NCBI RefSeq assembly: GCF_010729305.1
Contig: NZ_AP022574.1
Span: 5,394,001 to 5,458,000, forward strand
From: Mycolicibacterium psychrotolerans
Lineage (GTDB): Bacteria > Actinomycetota > Actinomycetes > Mycobacteriales > Mycobacteriaceae
Length of the DNA: 64,000 bases
Direction of reading: 5' to 3'
This document shows, in pieces, positions 44,173-53,514 of this stretch (positions within the stretch are counted from its first letter, which is position 1; every line of letters begins with the position of its first letter). A program made the position numbers and the translations under genes. The notes below the pieces were generated by a model that worked only from the letters and a program-made list of their open reading frames with translations, was not told the origin of the DNA and searched no databases.

Positions 44173-44469
44173 CTACCCGACCCGCTCGGCGGCGCGCGCG
44201 TCCGCCTCGACGTAGCGGTCAGCCGAGGAGCGCAGCACCGAGCCGATCTCCGCAGCCGCCCGGGACCAGTGGCGCAGCGCCAGCACCACCTCGTCGAGCG
44301 CCCCGCGCAGCGCCTCCCCGTGCGCCACGTACGCCCGCCCGGCCGTCGACCCGCCGAACGTCAACGCGCCCAGGTGATGTCGTGCCGCGCCGTCGACGAT
44401 GCCTGCCGCCGTCTCGTATTCCCGCGCGATTGCGCGCACCATCACCGCGTCGACGCCTGTGGTCCCCAT
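44173..44469 (-). CDS. Small WXG100/EspC-like protein (Rv3440c-like)
   Basis: The 98-residue all-helical protein has two predicted helices with a turn, AIAREYETAAGIVDGAARHH and YVAHGEALRGALDEVVLALRHWSRAAAEIGSVLRSSADRY. This matches the EspC/type VII target group by length and pattern, though no exact WxG is present (HWS instead). The C-terminal YVEADARAAER could serve as a YxxxD/E export signal (Y-V-E-A-D). It lies immediately upstream of the large WXG-like gene and should form a heterodimer with it. Confidence 0.76.
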   Translation of the reverse strand: MGTTGVDAVMVRAIAREYETAAGIVDGAARHHLGALTFGGSTAGRAYVAHGEALRGALDEVVLALRHWSRAAAEIGSVLRSSADRYVEADARAAERVG

Positions 44470-44512
44470 ATGTAGTTGGACGCAGGGGACGCCCGGACGG
44501 TTCCCGGGGACG

Positions 44513-45850
44513 TCAGCTTTCCGCGCTGACCGACTCCGCGACCCGCACCGCCAGCTGCCGTGCGGTGTCCTCGTCGGCGGCCTCTACCATCACCCGCACC
44601 ACCTGTTCGGTTCCCGACGGACGCAACAGGATTCGGCCGGTGTCTCCGAGCTCGGCCTCGACGGCGGCCACCGTGTCGCGCACCGACGGTGCGTCGGCGA
44701 CCGTGGCCTTGTCCGCCACCTCCACGTTGATCAGCACCTGCGGCAACGTCTGCATCGGCGCCGCCAGGTCGGCCAGGCTGCGACCCGTCTGGGCCATCCG
44801 CGCCATCAACCGCAGTCCGGTGACGATGCCGTCGCCGGTGGTGCCGAACTCGGGGAGCACGATGTGCCCGGACTGCTCGCCGCCGAGCGCGAACGCCCCG
44901 GCGCGCAGCTCCTCGAGCACGTAGCGGTCTCCGACACCGGTGGTGCGGACCTCGATGCCGGCCGCCCGCATCGCCAGGTGCAGACCCATGTTGCTCATCA
45001 CCGTCGCCACCAGCGTGTTGCCCGCCAACTCGCCGGCCTCCTGCATGGCCAGCGCCAGCACCACCATGATCGCGTCGCCGTCGATGACCCGGCCGTGCGC
45101 GTCGACGGCCAGGCAGCGGTCGGCGTCGCCGTCGTGTGCGAGGCCGAGGTCGGCGCCGTAGGACACCACCGCCGATCGCAGCGCGTCCATGTGCGTCGAG
45201 CCGCAACCGTCGTTGATGTTCACGCCGTCGGGGGCGGCATGGATCGGGATGACGTTGGCGCCGGCGGCGCGATATGCCAGCGGCGCCGCGGTCGAGGCCG
45301 CACCGTGTGCGCAGTCGACGACGACGGTCAGGGCGTCGAGACGAGTGGCGGCCGCCGTGCCGACGTGCCGCAGGTAGCGCTGCAGCGCGTCCTCGGCGGC
45401 GACGACGCGGCCGATGTTCGCGCCGGTGGGCCGGTCACCCGGGCCCTGGTGCACGAGCTCCTCGATGCGGTCCTCGGTGTCGTCGTCCAATTTGTGACCG
45501 CCGGAGCCGAAGATCTTGATGCCGTTGTCGGGCATCGGGTTGTGGGAGGCGGAGATCATCACGCCGAAATCGGCGTCGTAGGCGGCGGTCAGGTAGGCCA
45601 CCGCGGGGGTCGGGAGCACACCGACGCGCAGCACGTCGACGCCTTCGCTGGTCACGCCGGCGAGCACGGCCGCCTCCAGCATCTCGCCGCTGGCGCGGGG
45701 ATCGCGGCCCACCACGGCGACCCGTCGGCGGGCCGTGCCGGCTCTGATGAGGCGCCGCGCCGCCGCGGCGCCCAGGGCCATCGCCAATTCAGCGGTCAGA
45801 TCCCGGTTGGCGACTCCGCGCACGCCGTCGGTGCCGAACAGTCGAGCCAT
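44513..45850 (-). CDS. glmM: Phosphoglucosamine mutase
   Basis: The 445-residue enzyme starts MARLFGTDGVRGVANRDLT and carries the phosphoserine loop ISASHNPMPDNG (about Ser100), the metal loop AHDGDADRCLAV and the C-terminal RPSGTEQVVRV phosphate site. It interconverts glucosamine-6- and -1-phosphate. It lies downstream of rpsI and upstream of the type VII-like pair on the same strand, as glmM (mrsA, Rv3441c) does. Confidence 0.97.
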   Translation of the reverse strand: MARLFGTDGVRGVANRDLTAELAMALGAAAARRLIRAGTARRRVAVVGRDPRASGEMLEAAVLAGVTSEGVDVLRVGVLPTPAVAYLTAAYDADFGVMISASHNPMPDNGIKIFGSGGHKLDDDTEDRIEELVHQGPGDRPTGANIGRVVAAEDALQRYLRHVGTAAATRLDALTVVVDCAHGAASTAAPLAYRAAGANVIPIHAAPDGVNINDGCGSTHMDALRSAVVSYGADLGLAHDGDADRCLAVDAHGRVIDGDAIMVVLALAMQEAGELAGNTLVATVMSNMGLHLAMRAAGIEVRTTGVGDRYVLEELRAGAFALGGEQSGHIVLPEFGTTGDGIVTGLRLMARMAQTGRSLADLAAPMQTLPQVLINVEVADKATVADAPSVRDTVAAVEAELGDTGRILLRPSGTEQVVRVMVEAADEDTARQLAVRVAESVSAES

Positions 45851-45923
45851 GGTGACAACCTCTCACACGATTCTGCGAGCAACCTAACCGCCGGCGCGGC
45901 CATCCGGACGGAGGATCAACGGC

Positions 45924-45962
45924 ACGGCGCCCGGCCACTCCGAATGGAGCGACCGGGCGCCG
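45924..45962 (-). terminator. Terminator after rpsI
   Basis: The arms around ACGGCGCCCGG (left) and CCGGGCGCCGT (right), extended by CTCC and GGAG with G-U pairs, form a stem of about 17 bp with a GAAT loop, 13 bp past the rpsI stop. It separates the rplM-rpsI transcript from glmM. Confidence 0.75.
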
Positions 45963-45975
45963 TGTCGAGAAGTGA

Positions 45976-46449
45976 TCAGCGCTTGCTGTACTGAGGCGCC
46001 TTGCGGGCCTTCTTCAGACCGTACTTCTTGCGCTCGATGGCACGCGGGTCACGCGTGAGGAAGCCGGCGCGCTTGAGCGCGGGCCGGTCCTCGGGCTGGA
46101 CGATGATGAGCGCCCGAGCGATGGCCAGGCGCAGCGCGCCGGCCTGACCCGAGGGGCCGCCACCGTCGAGGTGGGCATAGATGTCGAAATGCTCCAGCCG
46201 ATCGACGGTGACCAGCGGCGCCTTGATCAGCTGCTGGTGCACCTTGTTCGGGAAGTAGTTCTCCAGGGTGCGGCCGTCGAGGTGGAACTGGCCGGTGCCG
46301 GGCACCAGGCGGACGCGGACGACGGCCTCCTTGCGGCGGCCGACCGTCTGGATCGGGCGGTCGATCACGATGGGCTCGCGCGGAGCGGCCTCGGACTCGA
46401 CGTGGACGTCGGTCTCGACGGTCTCGGTCGTGTACTCGGGTTCGGTCAC
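45976..46449 (-). CDS. rpsI: 30S ribosomal protein S9
   Basis: The 157-residue protein has the S9 core (VGRRKEAVVRVRLVPGTG, DGGGPSGQAGALRLAIARAL) and ends in the conserved KKARKAPQYSKR tail that reaches the P-site tRNA. A divergent acidic N-terminal extension (about 35 residues, TEPEYTTETVETDVHVESE) is typical of actinobacterial S9. The start overlaps the rplM stop by 4 bp. Confidence 0.98.
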   Translation of the reverse strand: MTEPEYTTETVETDVHVESEAAPREPIVIDRPIQTVGRRKEAVVRVRLVPGTGQFHLDGRTLENYFPNKVHQQLIKAPLVTVDRLEHFDIYAHLDGGGPSGQAGALRLAIARALIIVQPEDRPALKRAGFLTRDPRAIERKKYGLKKARKAPQYSKR

Positions 46450-46889
46450 TGGGCCACCTGCTTGATCTCGAACGGAATCGGCTGCTGCGCGGCGTGCGGA
46501 TGATTCGGGCCGGCGTACACCTTCAGCTTCTTCTGGACCTGACGGCTGAGCTTGGTGTGCGGCAGCATGCCGATGATCGCGTTCTCCACGACGCGGGTCG
46601 GGTGCTTGAGCAGCAGCTCGCCGATCGAACGCCGACGCAGGCCGCCGGGATACCCGGAGTGGCGGTAGGCGAACTTCTTGGTCAGCTTGTCGCCGCTGAC
46701 GGCGATCTTGTCGGCGTTGATGACGATGACGAAGTCACCGCCGTCGACGTTCGGCGTGAATGTCGGCTTGTGCTTGCCGCGCAGCAGCTTGGCTGCTTCG
46801 ACGGCGAGCCGGCCGAGCACCACGTCGGTGGCGTCGATGACGTACCACGAACGCGTGGTGTCACCCGCCTTCGGCGTGTACGTAGGCAC
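46446..46889 (-). CDS. rplM: 50S ribosomal protein L13
   Basis: From GTG 46889 (VPTYTPKAGDTTRSWYVIDA), with GAGG 9 bases upstream, the protein is 147 residues. The L13 motifs VVLGRLAVEAAKLLRGKHKP, RHSGYPGGL and HPTRVVENAIIGMLPHTKLSRQ are intact. The frame is open up to 46994, but that extension is not L13-like. It forms a two-gene operon with rpsI. Confidence 0.98.
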   Translation of the reverse strand: MPTYTPKAGDTTRSWYVIDATDVVLGRLAVEAAKLLRGKHKPTFTPNVDGGDFVIVINADKIAVSGDKLTKKFAYRHSGYPGGLRRRSIGELLLKHPTRVVENAIIGMLPHTKLSRQVQKKLKVYAGPNHPHAAQQPIPFEIKQVAQ

Positions 46890-47022
46890 AGCGCTACCTC
46901 TTCTTCTCTCGGGTGAGTCCCGGGCTGTCCGGGTGCCGGTCGGGCGTACGCTCTCGTTGCCTCGGCGACCGACGGAGACCCGAGGTTCCGGCAAGCGCAG
47001 CGCACGCCAACGAGGCAGCTTA

Positions 47023-47042
47023 CCTGCGGCTGTCGCCGCAGG
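47023..47042 (-). terminator. Hairpin after the permease gene
   Basis: CCTGCGGC and GCCGCAGG form a perfect 8-bp stem with a TGTC tetraloop, 31 bp past the permease stop on the minus strand. It probably ends that transcript before the rplM promoter region. Confidence 0.55.
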
Positions 47043-47072
47043 TCAAAACGCCTCCTGGCGCAGCGGTGGCGG

Positions 47073-48497
47073 TCAGGACAACGTGTCCTCGGCCGCGGCG
47101 ACCATCGCGAACTCCTCGTCGGGCGAGTTCGACACCAGTCGGTGCCGGCTGTAGACCGCGAAGTACAGCATGAACAACGCGAACACGCCCAGGCAGCACA
47201 GGGCCGCGACGACGTGGACCAGGAACGTCGCGACCACTGCCAGCGAAGCGATGACCAGCGCGAAGCCGGTGGTGACGACGCCACCGGGCGTCCGGTACGG
47301 ACGGGGCATGTCCGGTTCGCGCCGGCGCAGCACGATGTGACTGACCATCATCAGCACGTAGCTGACGGCGGCGCCGAACACCGCCATGTTGAGCAACAGG
47401 TCGCCCTGCCCGGTCAGCGACAGCGCGAAGCCGACGAGGCCCGGCACGATCAGCGCCAGCGTCGGCGCCTTGCGCCGGTTCGTCACCGACAGCGCGGTCA
47501 GGAGGTACCCCGCACGCGACAGCGCGAACAACTGCCGCGAGTAGGCGTAGATGATCGAGAAGAAGCTGGCGATCAACCCGGCCAGGCCGATGTAGTTGAC
47601 GACGGTGGCCGCGGCCGTGTCACCCAGCGCCTCGACCAGGGGGTTGCCCGAGCCGGACATCGCGTCGGCGCCGCCCGCCCCGGGCACCAGCACGAGCACC
47701 GTCACGCAGGTGACCAGCAGCACGCCCATCGCGGCGATGATGCCCCGCGGCACGTTGCGTTCCGGCCGGGTGGCCTCCTCGGCGGCCAGCGGCACGCCTT
47801 CCACGGCCAGGAAGAACCAGATCGCGAACGGGAGCGCCGCCCAGATGCCGAGGTAGCCGAACGGCAGCAACGACGAGGCGCCTGCGGCGTCGGTGGCCGC
47901 GATGTCGGTGAGGTTGGCCGCGTCGAAGCGGCCCACCGCCGCGATCGCGAAGACCACGAGACCGACGAGGGCCACCGCCGTGATCACGAACATCACCTTG
48001 AGCGCCTCGCCCACCCCCGACAGGTGGATGAGGATGAAGACGGCGTACGCCGCGAGGTACACCCACCACCCGTCGCGGATGCCGAACAGGTTGAGCGACT
48101 CGACATAGGCGCCGATGAACGTCGCGATCGCGGCAGGGGCGATCGAGTACTCGATCAGGATCGCCGTACCGGTGGCGAACCCGCCCCAGGGACCGAGCGC
48201 ACGGCGGGCGAAGGTGTAGCCACCGCCCGCGGCGGGCAGCGCCGAGGAGAGCTCCGCCATGCCGAGCACCAGGGCGAGGTACATCGCGGCGATGATGACC
48301 GCCGCGATGGCCAGCCCGCCGAACCCGCCCTGGGCGAGGCCGAAGTTCCAGCCGGAGTAATCCCCCGACACCACGTACCCGACGCCGAGGCCGGCGAGCA
48401 GAAGCCAGCCTGCGCTCCCCGATTTCAGCTGGCGCTGCTGCAGGTAGTCATCGGGCTTCTGATGCTCCGCGACTCGGCGTTCTGAGTTCGTCGACAC
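47073..48497 (-). CDS. APC-family amino acid permease, ethanolamine-permease-like
   Basis: The 474-residue protein has about 12 membrane helices with the APC core (GDYSGWNFGLAQGGFGGLAIA near residues 45-65, LALVLGMAELSSALPAAGGGYTFARRALGPWGG). The sequence resembles the Eat ethanolamine permease group, and the adjacent alcohol and aldehyde dehydrogenases would suit ethanolamine or two-carbon metabolism. However, ethanolamine ammonia-lyase genes (eutBC) are absent from the window. The substrate is therefore uncertain between ethanolamine and an amino acid. Confidence 0.78.
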   Translation of the reverse strand: MSTNSERRVAEHQKPDDYLQQRQLKSGSAGWLLLAGLGVGYVVSGDYSGWNFGLAQGGFGGLAIAAVIIAAMYLALVLGMAELSSALPAAGGGYTFARRALGPWGGFATGTAILIEYSIAPAAIATFIGAYVESLNLFGIRDGWWVYLAAYAVFILIHLSGVGEALKVMFVITAVALVGLVVFAIAAVGRFDAANLTDIAATDAAGASSLLPFGYLGIWAALPFAIWFFLAVEGVPLAAEEATRPERNVPRGIIAAMGVLLVTCVTVLVLVPGAGGADAMSGSGNPLVEALGDTAAATVVNYIGLAGLIASFFSIIYAYSRQLFALSRAGYLLTALSVTNRRKAPTLALIVPGLVGFALSLTGQGDLLLNMAVFGAAVSYVLMMVSHIVLRRREPDMPRPYRTPGGVVTTGFALVIASLAVVATFLVHVVAALCCLGVFALFMLYFAVYSRHRLVSNSPDEEFAMVAAAEDTLS

Positions 48498-48575
48498 GCT
48501 GTACTCCCTGCCTGTGTCCGGGGTGAGCCGTACAGGTACTTCTCAGAAATGCGGCCGGGTAAACATGCGGAGCTC

Positions 48576-49604
48576 TCAGCGGTAGTCGATCACGACCCTG
48601 CCGTCGATGCGGCCCTGCTCCATGTCGGCGAACACGGTGTTGATGTCGTCGAGCGCGGCGGTGTGCACCGTCGGGTGGATCAGCCCGCGGGCGAAGAAGT
48701 CGATCGCCTCGACCATGTCCTGGCGGGTCCCGACGATGGAGCCGCGGATCGTCAGCCCCTTGAGCACGATGTCGAAGATCGACGCGGGGAAGTCGCCGGG
48801 CGGCAGGCCGACGAACACGATGGTGCCGCCGCGCCGCGCCAGCCCGATGGCCTGACCGAACGCCTCCGGATGCACCGCGGTGACCAGGACACCGTGCACG
48901 CCGCCGGTGGCGGTCTGCACCTCGGCGACGACGTCGGCGGTGCGGGCGTTGACGACGACTTCGGCGCCGAGGCCGGTGGCCAGCGCGAGCTTGGAGTCGT
49001 CCACGTCGATCGCGACGACGCGCAGACCCATCGCGATCGCGTACTGCACCGCGACATGGCCCAGGCCGCCGATCCCGGAGATCGCCACCCACTGCCCCGG
49101 CCGGGTGTCGGTGACCTTGAGGCCCTTGTAGACGGTGACGCCCGCGCACAGGATCGGCGCGACCTCGACCGGATCGAGTCCGTCGGGGATGCGGGGGGCG
49201 TAGGCGGCGTTGACGAGCATGTAGGACCCGAAGCTGCCGTTGACGGTGTAGCCGCCGTTGCGCTGGTGCTCGCACAACGTCTCCCAGCCGGTGCGGCAGT
49301 ACTCGCAGCGCCCGCACGCCGACCACAGCCACGCGTTGCCGACCTTGTCCCCCACTTTCAGGTCGTCGACGCCGTCGCCGACGGCCACCACGGTGCCGTA
49401 GCCCTCGTGGCCGGGGACGAACGGCGGCGTCGGCTTGACGGGCCAATCACCATGTGCGGCATGCAGATCGGTGTGGCACACGCCTGAAGTCTCGAGCTTC
49501 ACCACGGCTTCGCCGTAGTCGGGCTTGGGCAGCTCGAGCTCTTCGATCGTCAGCGGGGAACCCAGCTGGTGGACAACGGCGGCGCGCATCGTGTTCTCGG
49601 TCAT
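48576..49604 (-). CDS. adhP: Zinc-dependent alcohol dehydrogenase (AdhP-type)
   Basis: The ATG at 49604 gives 342 residues. The medium-chain dehydrogenase has catalytic zinc ligands in SGVCHTDLHAAHG and VPGHEGYG, four structural-zinc cysteines in CGRCEYCRTGWETLC, and the NAD motif SGIGGLGHVAVQYA. It interconverts primary alcohols and aldehydes, most likely ethanol and acetaldehyde. The aldehyde dehydrogenase upstream on the same strand could take over the product. A strong hairpin (49670-49719) separates the two genes. Confidence 0.9.
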   Translation of the reverse strand: MTENTMRAAVVHQLGSPLTIEELELPKPDYGEAVVKLETSGVCHTDLHAAHGDWPVKPTPPFVPGHEGYGTVVAVGDGVDDLKVGDKVGNAWLWSACGRCEYCRTGWETLCEHQRNGGYTVNGSFGSYMLVNAAYAPRIPDGLDPVEVAPILCAGVTVYKGLKVTDTRPGQWVAISGIGGLGHVAVQYAIAMGLRVVAIDVDDSKLALATGLGAEVVVNARTADVVAEVQTATGGVHGVLVTAVHPEAFGQAIGLARRGGTIVFVGLPPGDFPASIFDIVLKGLTIRGSIVGTRQDMVEAIDFFARGLIHPTVHTAALDDINTVFADMEQGRIDGRVVIDYR

Positions 49605-49669
49605 GTGTCGATCCCACGCCGAAAGCCCGTGCCGGATAAGGGACTTTTGGTCCACGATCGATGGCCGAA

Positions 49670-49719
49670 CAGACACAAACTCGCACGGATCGAGGGGAAT
49701 CCGTGCGAGTTTGCGTCTG
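49670..49719 (-). terminator. Terminator between the aldehyde and alcohol dehydrogenase genes
   Basis: Left arm 49670-49690 and right arm 49699-49719 pair over 21 bp with one mismatch; the core is AAACTCGCACGGAT with ATCCGTGCGAGTTT. The loop is CGAGGGGA. It starts 10 bp past the aldehyde dehydrogenase stop. Its size suggests a strong terminator and makes a copy of a dispersed intergenic repeat also possible. Confidence 0.75.
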
Positions 49720-49728
49720 GTCAGCGGC

Positions 49729-51252
<1,524 letters not shown>

Positions 51253-51334
51253 AGTGGTACTCCTGCTCGTGTGGTGTGCGTCACTGAAGGTACGCGCGCC
51301 ACCGTTGCAGCACGGTTGCATCACCAGGAGCAGA

Positions 51335-52663
51335 TCAGCCGAATTCGAAGTCCAGTCCCGCGAGGTGCCCACCCGCGCGGGCGCGGGCGACCGCGTTCAG
51401 CCCGGCACAGTCGCGCAGCGCCTGCCAGCCGTCACGGTCGTCGCGGCCTTCGGGCAGCTCGAGCCAGCGTCGCAGCAGCCCGACGCGCCCCTGCGCGCTC
51501 TCGGCGAGGACGGCCTCGCGCAGTGTCGCCGACAGCTGCGTGCGCAGCCGCGCCACCGCCGGGGACACCGACTGGGTGAGCAGCGGCCCGGTGTACCGGT
51601 TCAGCGCCGCCTCGACGTCGCCGGCGTCCAGCGCGTCGAACACCTCGCCGATGTCGCTGGTGATCGGCGCCAGCAGCCGGTAGGGCCGCGAGCCGAGGTT
51701 CTCGGCGCCGATGACCTTGCGCAGCCGCGACATCTCGGCGCGCACGGTGACGACGTCGAGGTCCTTGTCGTCGAGCAGCACCGCGAGGTGGTCGGCCGAC
51801 AAGCCCTCGGGATGCCGGCTCAGCAGCACCAGGATGTCGGCGTGCCTGCCGGTCAGATGGGTGGCCTGCAGGTGGCCGTAGCTGTCGGTGGTGACCCAGC
51901 GGGGCCGGTCCCCGCCGAGCACCACCAGGTGCGGCTTGCGCGCTGCCGGCTCAGCCGCGACGCCCGCCAACCGCAGCAGTGCCAGATGGTTCTCGACGGC
52001 CACCGCCGTGGCGCGCACCAGCGCCAGCGTCTGCGACGACGCGACCTGGGCGCCGCCGGTCAGGTCGATCGCGCCGAGCAGCGCCCCGGTGGTCGGGTCG
52101 TGCACGGGTGCGGCGGTGCAGCTCCACGGCTGCACGATGCGGGAGAAGTGTTCCGAGCCGTGGATCTGCAGCTCGCGGTCGAGCGCCAGCGCGGTACCGG
52201 GCGCGTTGGTGCCGGCGCCGCGTTCACTCCAGTCGGCGCCGGGCACGAAGTTCATCGCCTCGGCTTTGCGGCACGCCGTGGGATCGCCTTCGACCCACAG
52301 AAGCGTGCCGTCGGCGGCGCTGACGGCCACCACCACACCGGAGTCGACCGCGTCGTTGACCAGCAGCCGGCGGATGACGGGCAGAGCGGGCGCGAGCGGG
52401 TGGGTGTCGCGCAGCCGGGCGATCGCGGTGACGGCTTCGGCGGGCCGGGCGCCGTGGAAGTCGGGATCGACGCCGACGGCCAGGCTGCGCTCCCAGCTCT
52501 GCGCGACGACCGGGCGCAGCGACGAGTTGAGGTAGTCGGCGTCGACCTCGCCGGCGATGAACCGTTCGTGCACCGTACGCAGCGCCGACGGAGACGGGCG
52601 GGTTGTCGCCCGTCCGTTCGTCGTCTTCGCAGTTGCCACGCGGCGTTCCTCAGTGTCCGCCAT
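51335..52663 (-). CDS. GAF-domain regulator, AcoR-like without AAA+ domain
   Basis: The 442-residue protein starts at ATG 52663 (MADTEERRVATAK). The N-terminal part (about 55-230) resembles the AcoR sensory region, including RSLAVGVDPDFHG and the GAF-like WSERGAGTNAPGTALALDRELQIHGSEHF. The C-terminal part (about 260-330) shows a helix-turn-helix stretch ATHLTGRHADILVLLSRHPEGLSADHLA. The central sigma-54 AAA+ domain of classical AcoR is missing, as expected in an organism without sigma-54. It probably activates the adjacent aldehyde dehydrogenase in response to an alcohol or aldehyde. Confidence 0.82.
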   Translation of the reverse strand: MADTEERRVATAKTTNGRATTRPSPSALRTVHERFIAGEVDADYLNSSLRPVVAQSWERSLAVGVDPDFHGARPAEAVTAIARLRDTHPLAPALPVIRRLLVNDAVDSGVVVAVSAADGTLLWVEGDPTACRKAEAMNFVPGADWSERGAGTNAPGTALALDRELQIHGSEHFSRIVQPWSCTAAPVHDPTTGALLGAIDLTGGAQVASSQTLALVRATAVAVENHLALLRLAGVAAEPAARKPHLVVLGGDRPRWVTTDSYGHLQATHLTGRHADILVLLSRHPEGLSADHLAVLLDDKDLDVVTVRAEMSRLRKVIGAENLGSRPYRLLAPITSDIGEVFDALDAGDVEAALNRYTGPLLTQSVSPAVARLRTQLSATLREAVLAESAQGRVGLLRRWLELPEGRDDRDGWQALRDCAGLNAVARARAGGHLAGLDFEFG

Positions 52664-52715
52664 CACACCCGCTGCCAGCCTAGCCCAGCTGGGCGGCCCA
52701 CAGTGGCGGACAGTA

Positions 52716-52760
52716 CTGTGCGACCCCCGATCGGCTCCCCTCCTCTCGGGGGCCGCACAG
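52716..52760 (-). terminator. Terminator of the ESX-4 minus-strand operon
   Basis: CTGTGCGACCCCCGA (52716-52730) and TCGGGGGCCGCACAG (52746-52760) pair over 15 bp, with a G-U wobble on the minus-strand RNA and a 15-base loop, 16 bp past the esxT stop. It should end the eccC4-esxT transcript before the GAF regulator gene. Confidence 0.78.
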
Positions 52761-52775
52761 ACTGCGGCGGGGTGC

Positions 52776-53072
52776 TCAGGCGCCCCAGGCGTTGGCGGCC
52801 GTGCGGTCGGTGGCGGCGACGTCGTCGGCGCCGTCGCGGACCGCATTGCCGAGGCTGAACAGGATGTCGTTGAGCGCCGCGGCGGATCGCTCCCAGCGGT
52901 CCTGCTCGACGCGGTAGGCATCGGCCGCATCGCGCGTCCAGGTCTGCTGCAGCGGGGCGATCTGCGTCCGCAGGTCGTCGAGAGCGGCGTTGAATCGCGC
53001 CGACGTGAGGTGGATCTGCCGGCGGATGGTGTGTTCGATCTCGGCGAAGTCGTACGACAGCATCGGATCCAT
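52776..53072 (-). CDS. esxT: ESX-4 WXG100-like protein EsxT
   Basis: From ATG 53072 the protein has 98 residues and a helix-turn-helix WXG100 plan: YDFAEIEHTIRRQIHLTSARFNAALDDLRTQIAPLQ, then the turn WTRDAADAY. The canonical WxG is W-T-R here, as in M. tuberculosis EsxT (recalled). The second helix is RWERSAAALNDILFSLGNAV. It pairs with EsxU, encoded 13 bp upstream, and is the last gene of the minus-strand ESX-4 operon. Confidence 0.92.
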   Translation of the reverse strand: MDPMLSYDFAEIEHTIRRQIHLTSARFNAALDDLRTQIAPLQQTWTRDAADAYRVEQDRWERSAAALNDILFSLGNAVRDGADDVAATDRTAANAWGA

Positions 53073-53085
53073 GTCTGGTCCTCCT

Positions 53086-53418
53086 CTAGAGATGGGCGGC
53101 CACGGAACCGATGGCCTGGGAATGGCCGTCGGTGGATTCGCGCAGGACACGCTCGTTGTCCCGGATGGTCTCGGAGATGCGCTGCAGGGCGGCGTGCAGC
53201 CGCAGCGACTCGGCGTTCCACCGCTCCACCACGTCGCGGAACCGGGCGGCGGCGACCCCACCCCACACCGATGCCGGCACGCTGCTCATCTCCGCGATGA
53301 ACGACTGCAGCATCGACCGGATCTCTTCGTTACGGGCGTCGGTCCGGCCCGCCACCGCCGACATCAGGTCGAAGTCGGTGGTGAGAGCGGCACCCGAGGG
53401 TCCTGACGGGATCGGCAT
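53086..53418 (-). CDS. esxU: ESX-4 WXG100 protein EsxU
   Basis: The 110-residue all-helical protein has a proper W-G-G turn (SVWGGVAAARFRDVVERWN) flanked by two helices, EEIRSMLQSFIAEM and ESLRLHAALQRISETIRDNE. It should dimerise with EsxT and be exported through the EccC4-EccD4-EccB4 pore. It starts at ATG 53418; the Rv3446c-like gene ends 96 bp upstream. Confidence 0.92.
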   Translation of the reverse strand: MPIPSGPSGAALTTDFDLMSAVAGRTDARNEEIRSMLQSFIAEMSSVPASVWGGVAAARFRDVVERWNAESLRLHAALQRISETIRDNERVLRESTDGHSQAIGSVAAHL

Positions 53419-53514
53419 CGCTGATCCTTCCGTTCTGACTGGTATCTGATCTTTTGTCTGTACAGAGTTGGACGCACCGGCCTCCCTTTCGGTTCCCTTG
53501 TCCCCGATCGAGTT

